The position numbers and the translations under genes are program-made. Shown here in pieces: positions 34,300 through 45,209 of a stretch of DNA of 64,000 nt. Origin of the DNA: Macrosoma leucophasiata (taxonomy: Eukaryota; Arthropoda; Insecta; Lepidoptera; Hedylidae); NCBI GenBank assembly GCA_036365455.1, contig JAWQUS010000021.1, forward strand, positions 19,714,001 to 19,778,000, read 5' to 3'. The stretch's first letter is position 1; each line of letters opens with the position of its first letter. A model generated the notes under the pieces. The model was not told the DNA's origin, made no database searches, and saw only the letters and a list, made by a program, of their open reading frames with translations.

Positions 34300-34632
34300 T
34301 AATAATGGCAACCCTTGATACGTCCCACTGCTGGGGACAAGTCACTCCCCTTCTTGGGGGCCTAGATCTTACTCCATCACGCTGCTCCAATGCGGGTTGG
34401 TGGAGATAAGGGTTAGTGGTCAACCCGCTGTCGGAAGTTTTCCTATAAGACCTCCGACAAGGTTTAACGACTGCTAGCTGTCGATAGCAACAGGGAGTGC
34501 CCTCCGAAGCACGGAAACACGCAATTAATTTTCCACTAACGGTCATCCATCACATACTCGACCGCGTCCGTTTTGCTTAACCGAGTATATCTCTTGCGAT
34601 CTTCACTAGCCGCGGGGCTATGCGCAGTTCTA
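34300..34632 (-). mobile_element. 5S-rRNA-derived SINE, near full-length
   Basis: Tail ccttgatacgtcccactgct first; body ccaatgcgggttggtggaga; 5S-like head near 34535-34575 (complement of taacggtcatccatcac) and final gcggggctatgcgc. Confidence 0.78.
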
Positions 34633-34909
34633 CTGGCACTCTACCAACAGTTGCAGTGAATTCAATTTAGCCTGAAGTCCCTAACTTTGTTGGACCAGTT
34701 TTTAATTAATTTAATTGAATAGCATCCAAAGTTTGTTCCCCTTCAGCTTTATAATGAAACTTTTTACTAAAATGTGACTTACTTAATTAAATGCACCGGT
34801 CTTTGGGAAAAGTAGAAAGTGATTAGAGAGGACTGTCTTATAAATCGTGCTCAAGTGGCGGGTTGTACAATTTAAAATGAGATTTAGTTCATTCAGGAAT
34901 TCTTTGTAG

Positions 34910-35075
34910 TTCCCTGTAATTTCCGGCACAGAGGCATGAGTCCTTAGGCCTCAGGAGTGGTAACACATCTGCATTTTGACCTTGGTTTTTGTGTAAGTAT
35001 CTATAGGCTGCAGTCATCACTTAACATCATTGTGAACTGCTTGTTCCATTACACTGCCACTTCCATTACATAAAA
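34910..35075 (+). mobile_element. Abundant retroposon, 5'-truncated
   Basis: gttccctgtaatttccggca through gccacttccattacat. Confidence 0.78.
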
Positions 35076-35104
35076 GAATTAATCTGTTTGCTTCATCAGA
35101 AGCA

Positions 35105-35305
35105 AAGCAAGACAAGCATTAAGTTCACATGGATGTTAAGTTATGGAAACCAGAGGTCAAAATGCAGATGCGTTGCCACTCCTGAGACCTAAGGTGTCAT
35201 GTCTCTGTGATAGTTATTACGGTGTCATATTATTATATTATCACCTAACCGGAACACGATAACGCTGAACACTACCATTGAGCGTCTAGTAGATAAGGTG
35301 AAGAA
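35105..35305 (-). mobile_element. Abundant retroposon, diverged copy
   Basis: aagcattaagttcacatgga, aaccagaggtcaaaatgcag, ggaacacgataacgctgaac. It faces the copy at 34910-35075, so the two form an imperfect inverted pair. Confidence 0.65.
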
Positions 35306-35321
35306 AAAATACTAAATTGAG

Positions 35322-35375
35322 GACACTACATACTTAAAGTGGGGTCAAAAGTCCCCAGTTTAAGTATGTAGTGTC
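35322..35375. repeat. Hairpin with perfect 17-bp arms
   Basis: gacactacatacttaaa at 35322-35338 and its exact complement at 35359-35375, with a 20-base loop containing a second small stem (gggg/cccc). Confidence 0.8.
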
Positions 35376-35525
35376 AGTGTGTAGTTAGGAATCGGCGTGC
35401 ATGTATGAAGAGAATGATGAAGGTAGACGAGGCACGAGAGGTATGTCAGGACCGGGATATCTGGCGCTCTACACTCTCTGCCTACCCCGTTAGGGACCTG
35501 GCGTGAGGATACATACAAACATACA
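35376..35525 (+). mobile_element. LINE 3' end fragment (family of 47217-47703)
   Basis: aggaatcggcgtgcatgtat, gatgaaggtagacgaggcac and taccccgttagggacctggc match, in the sense orientation, the terminal part of the minus-strand LINE piece at 47217. The tail is made of atacatacaaacat repeats. Confidence 0.7.
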
Positions 35526-35579
35526 TGATTAAATTCAGTATCATCATATCTTAATCACATCTAACTAACTTATCATCAA

Positions 35580-35875
35580 CTGCCTTAGTAACCTAGTGGT
35601 AGCAGACCACTACTACTTAGCTGGAGGTCCTAGGTTCGATGCCCGGGTCGGGGGCTATAGGAGATAACGGTTTAAAAGCCTTCATCACTGGTTCTATTGG
35701 GATATTTCCATTTTCCTTAAGTTTCCCAGTACCTCGGAGTTTGGTAATGTGCCCGGAGATGGCAACAGACTCGCCACCTGTTACATGGGCCAAAAACGTA
35801 ACCGGCGAATCGTGGATGTTTGCATGTATGCTTAAATGCATGCATTTACCTCTGCCTGAAGTTACGTTTTTTAAA
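35580..35875 (+). mobile_element. tRNA-derived SINE, near full-length
   Basis: Head actgccttagtaacctagtg with A box and a B-box-like taggttcgatgcc, body gtttggtaatgtgcccggag, tail aaatgcatgcatttacctct and cctgaagttacg. Confidence 0.85.
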
Positions 35876-35984
35876 ATAAAAATACGCTTACACTCACAGC
35901 TCCACATTAGGTATTATATAAACCTGTATCGTAGATGCCGTTATGCATACACATATATTATATATAACACATACACAAACACCC

Positions 35985-36098
35985 AGACCCGAAACAAATA
36001 TCTGAAGGTCTTACAAATATTCGTTCCGCTGCGAGGATCGAACCCGTGACCCTTCGAATCAAACGGTGGTTTCGCACCGCTGGAATAATCGGGTCGTT
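35985..36098 (-). mobile_element. tRNA-like fragment, second family
   Basis: The complement carries a good B box (cacgggttcgatcctcgcag) and, before it, gcggtgcgaaaccaccgttt. It resembles a tRNA-derived head; the rest of the element is not recognised. Confidence 0.5.
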
Positions 36099-36477
36099 TT
36101 TAACTTATCATCGACTAATTCTCCCAAATTAGCACATAGATATATCACATGTCATCCTATAGATTTCCACCTAGCAACGTCCACCTGTCTCAAATATAGT
36201 TAGCTCGTAAATGCATTGCAATTGACCCAGATGCTAGGGCGGACCAATCAAAGGCTTGACGAAGCAATATTTCTGCCCTACTAACCTTAGACCACGTTAT
36301 CTTATATAGTTTCGAAGGCACCTAAAATATGCTTCAATTTTGGTAAATTTCAGTCTATTAGGCTAGCTTGCCACTTGAGTTAATCGTCAATTTGTGATGA
36401 AGTTCATAAAATGGTTTTCTTAATCACCGGTTTTAATATCGCCCAATCATGCTTACTTCATCATTTTAACTTAAAAG

Positions 36478-36605
36478 TCGACGTCCACAGCTGGACAAAA
36501 GCCTTCCCAACTATGCTCACAATAGGGTTGTGCGTCATTTTGGTGAGGACATACCATTAGAGCCACACTTTGCGTGCGGATTGACGATCACAGTGGCGGT
36601 AGATT
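36478..36605. repeat. Interspersed repeat with 'gacgtccac-gctggac' start
   Basis: Same type as 24484-24720: cgacgtccacagctggacaa, tgcggattgacgatcacagt, then ttatcacgggacgctgctgc. Confidence 0.5.
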
Positions 36606-36804
36606 TATCACGGGACGCTGCTGCCTACCTCGCCTTATTACTTTTACTACCTACCTATTGGATTAGATTGACCGGCATCATTCGGTTAACTGACTGCAAT
36701 AGCGGCATAATGATGCCCGTGCATCACCACCTACACGGGTTGTACGAAGATCTGTTAGACAGAGGTCTCTACTGCTGTAGGCGTCTCATGGTCTCGTGTG
36801 TTAT

Positions 36805-36862
36805 GTTTTTTTTATGTAATAAAAGTGGCAAACAAGCATGCAGTCCACATTGATAATGTGCT
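36805..36862 (-). mobile_element. Abundant retroposon, 3'-end stub
   Basis: A T-run then atgtaataaaagtggcaaac and gcatgcagtccacattgat: only the last ~55 bases of the family, as expected of an aborted insertion. Confidence 0.7.
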
Positions 36863-36998
36863 GATAATGTGCAAAAATATAATGTTATGTTATACTCGTA
36901 ATTATCGTCCACTTGTGGGAGCTGGGATCATCACGACCATACGCTTTTGTTACCTACGTATCATAGGGATATTATAACTGAAATTAGCCTTTACTGTC

Positions 36999-37276
36999 AG
37001 GTGGTAGAGCTCCAGTGACGGAGCTCGCGGTCGTAGGCACCACCGCATTACCTAATATACTTCCCGCTAAATGGTAGTGTTCAGCACTATCATGTTCCAG
37101 TCAGGTGGTACGGCCCTGTAATTTCCGGCTCGGAGGCAAAACAGCTTAGGCCTCAGTAGTGGTAACGCATCTGCATTTTGACCTTGGTGTTCGTGAGGGT
37201 GTCTATAGGCTGCAGTCATCACTTAACATCAATGTGAACTGCATGCTTGTTTGCCACTTCCATTATATAAAAAAAA
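36999..37276 (+). mobile_element. Abundant A-tailed retroposon, full-length
   Basis: caggtggtagagctccagtg through gccacttccattatat and an A-tail. Confidence 0.88.
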
Positions 37277-37784
37277 GATTTACCACAGTCCATCCTTAGA
37301 GGCAGTAAAAAAATCAATCGTCTATTTTAAATACTCTAATCCCACTTGAGTCGCACAAAAAAATCTCTCACCTCATTTTCTTTGTGTCCAAATGTTTACG
37401 CTTCAAACAAAGACATCGAAAACTTCTGAATATCAGACTTGCAAAATCGTTTTTGGAACTGGACTGAATAAAATAAAAAGTCCATTAGAATCTTGGAGAG
37501 TTCTCAAACTGTTCCCCCGGAGCTTTCGAGATTGTTCGACGTTGTACATTTAGAAGTAATTTCGGATTGTATTTATGAATGGGATTAGATTTTAATGTTT
37601 GAACATTTACAAGATTTGAGTTGATGGATATTTCTTGTTTTAGATAAAAACCACGATCAATTTAAGCATGAAGCTTAAATAAAGATGACGCTCTGAATAA
37701 CAGCTTGAGTCATATACCTACAGCATCTGTAGGTGGACCTCTCTTTCTGCAGCATCTTCTAATTTCACTATACATTAGGAGGAA

Positions 37785-38030
37785 AATGGATTCGATTCCC
37801 GGATCGAGTTACCAGAGATAACGGTGTGAAACCCTTTATCTGAGGTCGTATTCCGATTTTTAAATTTTTTTGAAGTTGTTCAGTATTTCGGATTTTGGTA
37901 ATGTGCCCGAAGATGTCAACAGGCTCGCCACCTGTTACTGGGACCTAAACGTAATCGACGAGTCGAGAGTTTGCATGTACGTATGCACTTACCTCTGCTT
38001 ACCCCTTTCTGGGATTATACGCGTGAAGTA
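37785..38030 (+). mobile_element. tRNA-derived SINE, diverged
   Basis: ggattcgattcccggatcga (B box), ggtaatgtgcccgaagatgt, caggctcgccacctgttact, cttacctctgcttacccctt. Confidence 0.7.
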
Positions 38031-38124
38031 ACGTTAGAAAGAGAAAATGGGACCCACATTGACAGGGATAACGATAATATTCAGATTGTTATCTCCATCT
38101 TTATGATGATCCGAGTTTTAGATA

Positions 38125-38235
38125 ACGTATGTATGTATCTTCACGCCAGGTCCCTAACGGGATAGGCAGAGAGTGTAGAGCGCCAGATATCCCGGTCCTG
38201 ACATACCTCTCGTGCCTCATCTACCTTCATCAAGT
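38125..38235 (-). mobile_element. LINE 3' end fragment (family of 47217-47703)
   Basis: cacgccaggtccctaacggg, gagtgtagagcgccagatat and ctcgtgcctcatctaccttc match 47217-47310 closely. Confidence 0.75.
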
Positions 38236-38802
38236 TTGCGCAAAACGAACATTCAAGTGTACAATAATATTTTACAGCTCCGTCGTGTTCAAAAGTAATT
38301 AAAACAAGTCATTTATACCTCAATCAAAATTATAACACATCCTGATTAAGTTATGGAAATACGCGGTCGAGTTGCTAGGTTTCAACTTACTTTAATTGTG
38401 GATATAATCCCAGGATGGAATTTATTATGAGCGGGATGTATTTCGGGACTCTAATTGTTATTAGAGTGAGCCTCGCGGGGATACTGAAATGACGCACGAC
38501 TCACTTTGGATATGAATTTAACAGATTGCTCTACATTTTTGTGATGAAATTTGTCGCAAAAATGATTATTCGTAGAAGAAAAATTATCTTAAGTGATATT
38601 GATGACCTGAAAGAAACTCAAGTTATTACAAGTCTTTATTTTCCTAATTTGGTTTACTCAAACTTATCCGTAAATAAGATTGAATATAAAAGAAGTACTC
38701 AGAAATTCATTCGGGCATCATATTGTTTCAGCTGAGAGTTTGTTCGTCAACTTCCTAACTTAACATTATTTTTCTTTTGACTCCAACAGTGTTTCAAATA
38801 AT

Positions 38803-39276
38803 AAAGGAGATGTTGCAAAAATGTATGGACCTCCGGCCATGTATTGTACACAATATCATTAAACAGGCAAAATCAATATAAAAACGTTTTTTACTGCATA
38901 TTTTCACTTCTTTGGCTTTGTTTGCAGTTACAAAACATAATTTACACTTAGAATTGCAACTCAAAACTAATATGGCCAATATGGCGGGCGATGTCATTGT
39001 GACATTTTCGTTTTTTAAATTGTGTTTTGATTACAGAACTTGGAGAAAAAAGTAATATTTTCTAAATACTATCAAAATCTATTGATCCCAAGTGTCGGCT
39101 GTATCGCCACCATGTTTAACATAGTTGAAAATGATAAAATCGTTTGAATTAAATGTGGTTGTAACCCTAAAATGTATTCTTGAATAAATTAATAGTATTT
39201 TTTTCGGATTCTTCTTTAATTTACCCATTTTTTGAGGACGTGTACGAACCAGGGCCGAGCTCGCAACATCTCCTTT
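38803..39276. mobile_element. TIR element with TAAT duplication, copy 1 (474 bp)
   Basis: Ends aaaggagatgttgc and gcaacatctccttt are exact inverted repeats, flanked by taat at 38799-38802 and 39277-39280. No coding frame. A second copy lies at 48288-48768. Confidence 0.8.
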
Positions 39277-39299
39277 TAATACAAGCATCTTTCGATGGC

Positions 39300-39560
39300 G
39301 ACCTGTGTCATAGGTACAAAGAACGTACAAGAACAGTTTTCCAGTCACGTCCGTGACGTCCGTACTCATCCCATGTTGGCCTAATGACATCTGCGGATAC
39401 ATTACCAAAGTCCCAGTGTGGTACAGGAAAAAAATCGACAACTGGAAAAAATGAATATCATTTACGACCCGAGAATTGTAGCAACTTCACCCAGGATTCC
39501 AACATAGCAGAAATAACCTGCTACAAGTAGTAGCAGGTTATATAGGCTACGGAGGCTTTT
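39300..39560 (-). mobile_element. tRNA-derived SINE, strongly degraded
   Basis: Landmarks in reverse order: gacatctgcggatacattac, accaaagtcccagtgt, and a tRNA-like end gctacggaggc. A short palindrome (aacctgctac / gtagcaggtt) lies in the head. Confidence 0.5.
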
Positions 39561-39643
39561 CATACATGCATACTGATTTGTAAGACATTGACAAGACTAT
39601 CCAGAAATGTATGATATCTCTAACAATTAATCTTTGTCCACAG

Positions 39644-39802
39644 CATACCTGGAACCATACGTAGTGCCAGCGAGCCTGGAACAGCTGCTGGTATCGAGCG
39701 ACGTGGTGGGCAACATTCGGTTCAGCCACCCCACGCTCTACGTCTTCCCCGGGGGGCAGGGAGATGCCGCCCTGTTCGGGATTAACGGATTTAATATGCT
39801 TG
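39644..39802 (+). CDS. futsch: futsch (MAP1 family), internal exon D, metallo-beta-lactamase-like core
   Basis: The acceptor is ctttgtccacag and the donor is gtgagt. Two bases complete an Ala codon begun at 21609; 52 codons follow, then one base. The protein reads YLEPYVVPASLEQ and later LYVFPGGQGDAALF, then GINGFNML. The FPGG(R/Q)GD(S/A)ALF(A/G)(V/I)NGFNML signature is one of the most conserved parts of MAP1 proteins and identifies the gene firmly. It is a strand-loop-strand of the metallo-beta-lactamase-like fold, which in MAP1 proteins lacks a proper zinc-binding site. It follows an 18.0-kb intron, the longest in the window. Confidence 0.97.
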
Positions 39803-40669
39803 GTGAGTAATATTTGGTTATCACTGTTACGAAAAAGTCGTTGTCCACCTCTGTCTGTTCTCTAAGTTTTCTTCTTTTAAACCACGCAGCAGATTTTTTT
39901 AGTAATTTCTTCTCAAAGGTTTCTACAAACAAAACATTCAAATAAAGTATTTGGATAATAGAGTGAATTCCGTTTTTGTGAAGAAGTTATCAAAAACGCG
40001 TTTACATTGTAAACGTTGGCTAAACAGGATAAGAAGCATCAAAATAATGTGATGCATCAAATCAAGAGCGGCGATAATGTAGCATTTGCTATGGCTCCAT
40101 CACGGCTCCATCTAGTAGGATAAATAGGAACCAAGTGCGAAACGCATGTACTTGTCAAGCACAAACGACGATAGATACTCTGAATCGCGCTAGCGAAGTG
40201 TTTCATGCTGTGTATAAAAACTCTAACGCTAATTGTTTTCTGTCAACCACCTTCTCCCCACGTAGGCACTGCAGTGTGGTAGTATGGCATTCGTTCGGAA
40301 GGGCCACCTAGGATAATTCAGACTGAGCTCCCATAGGAGCTATGCGCCTCATAAGTCCAGTAGTCCAGTTACACTGTAGAGATACAATGCCAACAGCTAC
40401 AGTCATTTCCAACAAATAGCAAAATGTTCTCCGTTAATAAAAGTACATGATTGTACCGTTCTGTATAGTATGATATTAAGTGGTTAGGTACTTTGTATAT
40501 TATAAGTGGGTTTGCTGACCATTGTTGACCTAAGTAAGAACTTTTATCTTCACAATACTTCACATAAAATGAGACTATACAAAACTTGAAAGAAAGCTTT
40601 TTCACTGAAGCAAGTCCCGAAATCGAAAATCGATTTTTGAACCGTAAACTACAGAATGAGTAGAGTCGA

Positions 40670-40955
40670 ATCAAACATAATTCGATAGAGGACCGAACAA
40701 CGTGAGTTGGAAAATGCGATGGAGCAGCAAATGCAGCAATATTCTCTGGCAGTGTACCAAGACTAAGCGGATCAAGGTTAAGTGGTCACTTATGAAGATG
40801 TCTTGTTTATAGAGAGTCAAGTATCGAGATTGTTTGAAGGTGAAAAATATTGTGAAGAAAACGCGGAACAATATGTAAAAGTCCTGCTTATCCAACTTAA
40901 ATGCTACCATAAAATAAATGGCGGAGTAACTTTTACATGACATATTATGGCGATA
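40670..40955. repeat. Local duplication, copy 1
   Basis: About 150 bases starting agcaatattctctggcagtg and reaching gagattgtttgaaggtgaa are identical or nearly so in 41340-41600, with more diverged flanks. No coding sequence. Confidence 0.85.
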
Positions 40956-41339
40956 CAAGATTGTAGCCTCTATACTTTTCAGATGTTTATAGTAATCTTA
41001 CGGATCTTACCGTAAATGTTTACTATCTGATCTTGGATGATATGTTTACAAAACGTTTTAAACTAGCTGTTGTCCCTTTATTTCTTTTACGTATATAGAC
41101 GGCCCGTCTTGACACTGCTATTTGTCGTCACAGGGCAATCGTTGCGTGCAAATTTTTAAAGAAGACCTCTCTGAAATTCGACGAAGAGTTTCGCTGGAGT
41201 GTACAATTCAAAAAATCGGTTGGAACTGTTCGCAACTTCATGCATACTCTTTAATTAATATGGATGGATAGCAATAAATTCGATTTTCAAAGCATAAAGT
41301 TTAGAATTGATAGAGTCAAATCAAATTCGATTACTCGTC

Positions 41340-41600
41340 AAAGTAATTCGATTGAGGACCGAACAATGTGAGTTGGAAAATACGATGGAGCAGCGAATGC
41401 AGCAATATTCTCTGGCAGTGTACCAAGACTAAGCGGATCAAGGTTAAGTGGTCACTTATGAAGATGTCTTGTTTATAGAGAGTCAAGTATCGAGATTGTT
41501 TGAAGGTGAAGAATATTTTGAAGTTATCAAAATATTTTATAGACCTGTTCATCCGACAATGCCGCCATGAAGTGAATTGCCGGGTAACTTTTGCATGACG
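41340..41600. repeat. Local duplication, copy 2
   Basis: Partner of 40670-40955, about 665 bases away in the same orientation. Its right flank diverges from gaatattttgaagttatc on. Confidence 0.85.
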
Positions 41601-41605
41601 TTCTA

Positions 41606-41880
41606 CTGGTGGTAGAACTCAAGTGACAGAGCTCGCGGGCGTAGGCACCACCGCATTACCTAATATACTTGCCGCTAAATGGTAGTGTTCAGCACTATCG
41701 TGTTCCGGTCAGGTGGTAATGTATAGCCTTGTTATTTCCGGCACAGAGGCATAACACCTTAGGAGTGGTGACGCAACTGCATTATGACCTTGGTCTTTGT
41801 GTGAGTGTCTATAGGCTGCAGTCATCACTTAACATCCATGTGAACTGCAGCTTTGTTTGCCACCTCCGTTACATAAGAAC
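41606..41880 (+). mobile_element. Abundant A-tailed retroposon, full-length
   Basis: actggtggtagaactcaagt through ccacctccgttacat. Confidence 0.85.
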
Positions 41881-42250
41881 AATATTTAGGACAATCTTTA
41901 CTTCATTACATCAAATTAGGACGAACTACCAATAGAAATTAATGTGAAGCGTGGCGGCATTTTTTTTTGATACAGCTAAAATCGTATAACATTTCCTTCA
42001 TTAATCACATAGCGTCTGGCTGAACTGGAATTTATTACATTGAAGGTCATTACGAGAACGTAGCATTTATGACCGAATGAAAGGAAATGAAACGTAACGA
42101 GGCGTAAATGTAAAATTTCAGCTTAACACCCTAGACATTTTAGATGAGTGTGCGAATGTAGGTAATGAAATAACTTACCCATGTTATGATGATGATATGC
42201 TGTAAATGAGATTTATTTTAGGAAGACTGAGTCATTTTTTAAAGAAAAAT

Positions 42251-42345
42251 GGAAAGAAAAATTTGACTTCAGGCGAGACTCGAACTCGCGGCCTACTGGG
42301 AATCTAGTCCAGCCGCTCTTGCAATTGAGCTTCTGAAGTCCTGCC
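42251..42345 (-). mobile_element. tRNA-like element with cloverleaf potential
   Basis: The minus strand of 42265-42340 is exactly 76 nt. It has a perfect 7-bp acceptor stem (gacttca/tgaagtc), D-arm gctc...gagc, a 17-nt anticodon arm (ctgga-ctagatt-cccag, one mismatch) and a perfect T-arm (gcgag-ttcgagt-ctcgc). The reverse complement of the flank gaaagaaaaatttga follows as a T-rich pol III-like terminator. Repetition elsewhere argues for a tRNA-derived element rather than a host tRNA gene. Confidence 0.65.
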
Positions 42346-42639
42346 CGATTTCTCAAATCTTTCCTTCACATCTATTGCATTGCTTTATGGTAGCAGTAGC
42401 GCCATCTATTGCCAACTATGCTAGTGAGGCAAAAAAATAAAAAATCCTTAAAAAATATTTTACAAGCATGTGATAATGCGAAATAATATAAAACAAAGAC
42501 TGAGTCAATCTTGTTTAAGTGTACGGAGACCTAAATCAACATACATAATTATTTGATTAGGTTTAATTCTGAGTACTCGTATTACCATAGCTACAAGCCT
42601 TAATATTTCATATAGGTATAGGAGGGTGTAGGTGTATGT

Positions 42640-42800
42640 AATGACTGCCTCGTTGGCCCAGTGGTCGCAATTGCGATGGTGACGCCTGAGGTCCTGGGTT
42701 CGATCTCCAGGTCGGGAAAATCTGTTATTGGGTTTTTTCTGTGAGGAAATTCCCGGAGTCTGGTCGTGCCTCGGAGAGCACGTAAAGCCATCGGTCCTAA
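42640..42800 (+). mobile_element. tRNA-derived SINE, other family
   Basis: Head gactgcctcgttggcccagt (A box ttggcccagtggt) and B box gggttcgatctcc, then gttattgggttttttctgtg and gtcgtgcctcggagagcacg. Only this copy is present. Confidence 0.75.
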
Positions 42801-43103
42801 TTATCCTAATTACAAATAATCTATTGTATAAGTTAGATTGATGTAGAAATCTGTAACTAACCCTAGATGATTTACTTAGGTACCTAACTCTAACTTACTC
42901 TCGCTATAAACTAGCTAGTAAGCAAATTTAAGTAAAATTCTCCTAATGTTAATGAAATGAACATCACAAAATGTTAAATGTACATCCTTGTTTATACAAT
43001 AACACTATTTTCCGACGGGTGGACCTGGAGACCTGTAAAAAAGGTTTTTTTAAACTTTAGTTCAGGCTCCAGTCTCCACAATAACATCACATACGACTAA
43101 AAC

Positions 43104-43404
43104 ACTGGTGGTAGAGCTCCAGTGACGGAGCTCGCGGGCGTAGGCACCACCGCATTACCTAATATACTTGCCGCTAAATGGTAGTGTTCGGCACTATCGT
43201 GTTCCGGTCAGGTGGTAATGTACGGCCCTGTAATTTCAGGCACAGAGGCCATAACACCTTAGGCCTCAGGAGTGGCAGCGCATCTGCTTTTTGACCTCTG
43301 GTCATTGTGTGGGTGTCTATAGGCTGCAGTCATCACTTAACATCAATGTGAACTGCATGCTTGTTTGCCACTTTTATTACATTAAAAAAAAAAAAAAAAA
43401 AAAA
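43104..43404 (+). mobile_element. Abundant A-tailed retroposon, full-length with long A-tail
   Basis: cactggtggtagagctccag through gccacttttattacatt and then an A-run of about 20: the longest tail in the window, suggesting a young insertion. Confidence 0.9.
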
Positions 43405-43807
43405 CATTTTCTTCCTTCCATTGGTGTATGAATTTCAGCACATAGTCACAAAATGAAGCATAACTAGTATCCGTCTAGCCTTACTAAACATTAGAAAAAA
43501 AATGGCTTGCAGCAAAATCAGCGAGATAGCAACCACTTAGCTGAGTAGCGAAAAAAAAAAAAAGCAAAACGTCGCCGGCAGAGTGAACTTTGGCTCATAG
43601 CCAGGGGGCCCGAAAAAATAAAAAAGTTATAAGACGGGAAAAATCTTGCCCGGAATATGTTAGGCACTTAAGCCTCACTTTTTGTCGTAGGCGTTCGTGT
43701 CGAAGGAATTGGTGAAAGCGCCGTTGGGTTTTGATGAAGTACATTATTTTATATCGCCCCGTTTATACGCAATCTGAGTTATGTTCAAGAGGCTTCGAGA
43801 TTATTGC

Positions 43808-44083
43808 AATACATTTTTTTTTCATGTAATGGACGATGCAAACAAGCTTGCAGTTCACATTGATGTGATGACTGCCTATAGACACCCACGCAAAGACCAA
43901 GGTTAAAATGCAGATGCGTTACCACTCCTGAGGCCTAAGGTGTTCTCTGGGCCGGAAATTACAGGGCCGTGCTGACCGGAATACGATAGTGCTGAACACT
44001 ACCATTTAGCGGCAAGTATATTAGGTAATACGGTGGTGCCTACGCCCACGAACTCAGTTACTGGAGCTTTACCACCAGTAAAA
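43808..44083 (-). mobile_element. Abundant retroposon, near full-length
   Basis: A T-run and catgtaatggacgatgcaaa through ggagctttaccaccagt, with small deletions. Confidence 0.85.
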
Positions 44084-44249
44084 AGAAAATATTCTCTTAT
44101 ATGTTCTGTGAACTCAAACTTAAAATATTTTATCTCAAATTGGTCTACAAGGACACTTTTGCATTGTCAGTTTTCAAGCTACCTATAGCGAATGACTTAT
44201 AATAATTATTATTATTCAACAGGTATTAATAATAATCAAATTTAAATAT

Positions 44250-44560
44250 TCAAATTTATTAAAATTAAAATTTAACCGATTTATACATCAAATCTTTAAA
44301 TTTCTTCATAGAAGAAAAAGCTCAGACCAATCAGCCTTCCTAGAAAAAGAGACAAAAGATCCGGAGTTTTTGAATTTTATTGAGAACCTCCTCCTTTTTT
44401 CAAAGTCGTTAAAAAATCAATTCGTCATCACTCACACGTCACATAGTCATTCACTTAGCAGTTCCAAGTGCAGGCACTACTGAGAAGAACTCCGCTACCC
44501 AACAAACTCAGCGTGTTGCTATTTTAGACAAAATCCTTCTTAAATTACAAATGGGAATTA
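44250..44560 (-). mobile_element. Jockey-type LINE 3' end fragment
   Basis: The complement reads gtagcggagttcttctcagt then gcacttggaactgctaagtg, matching the 3' UTR of the 22598-24436 element (ggcggagttcttctcagtat). gaacctcctccttttt, also seen at 48150, follows. Confidence 0.6.
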
Positions 44561-45010
44561 AAGTAACTAAGTACGGGGTTCTTTAAAACATACCTACTAG
44601 TAGCTCGCCCCGGCACATCTAACTATCCAGACCTACGTCGTCAATGCGGTTCTTCATATGAAACATGGGACTGAAAACGAGACATATTTAAAAAGAATCG
44701 ATACTGGATAAATAAAGCCGTGGATAGTGAGCGGCGAAATGAACTGAAGGCAAACACAAGAGATTAAACGTGAGTGTTGATTGAAAAATAAATTGGAGCG
44801 CTCGATGCGCTTCCCGTGTTTGCGAACTGGACTCTCTCGCTGTTTTTAGATATTTCAAGTGTACGTAACTGATGATCAAGTTCAAAAAAGATTAAAAAAT
44901 GTAACAAAACATGCTCGAAACGAAAACACGAAAAAAAAATCTATTTGCAAAGGGATTCTTTTTAGGGCGTAAGTAAAGTAAGACGGGAATTTGCGATTTT
45001 CGTACCCTAA

Positions 45011-45147
45011 TGGCCGAATACTCAAACGTCACTCAATTTTAAGCAACCTCAGCAATGAGCGCTATCTCTATCGATTTAACGTGTTTTATAAAGAGAGAAG
45101 ACTTTTAAGTCCCATTTAGATTTAAGTGACGTTTGAGTATTTGGCCG
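45011..45147. mobile_element. Harbinger-type MITE (137 bp)
   Basis: Inverted ends tggccgaatactcaaacgtc and, on the other strand, cggccaaatactcaaacgtc, flanked by taa at 45008-45010 and 45148-45150: the 3-bp TWA target of PIF/Harbinger elements. Truncated relative at 19674. Confidence 0.78.
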
Positions 45148-45209
45148 TAAGTAAGTTTATTTGGAATTTGTAGTATGTATGAAACAGATGCAATATGGTT
45201 GGTTTAGAG

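Larger units (their letters stand above)
21610..39643 (+). other. futsch intron, 18.0 kb
   Basis: The intron begins gtgagt and ends tgtccacag. It contains the Jockey-type LINE, mariner and hAT MITEs, SINEs of four families and Helitron-like pieces. Stretches with nothing I can name are 21620-22590, 26680-28030, 30100-31000, 33140-33720, 36100-36480, 37280-37780 and 38240-38795. Confidence 0.85.

Noticed and set aside
35639..36049. 136-codon + strand open frame and its minus partner.
   Set aside because: Both are readings of the tRNA-derived SINE body.
36530..36853. 107-codon + strand open frame.
   Set aside because: Begins in the interspersed repeat at 36478 and ends in a retroposon stub; no family resemblance.
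42265..42340. Functional host tRNA gene.
   Set aside because: Folds well, but a mismatch in the anticodon stem, repeated relatives with damaged arms and shared T-rich flanks favour a tRNA-derived repeat.
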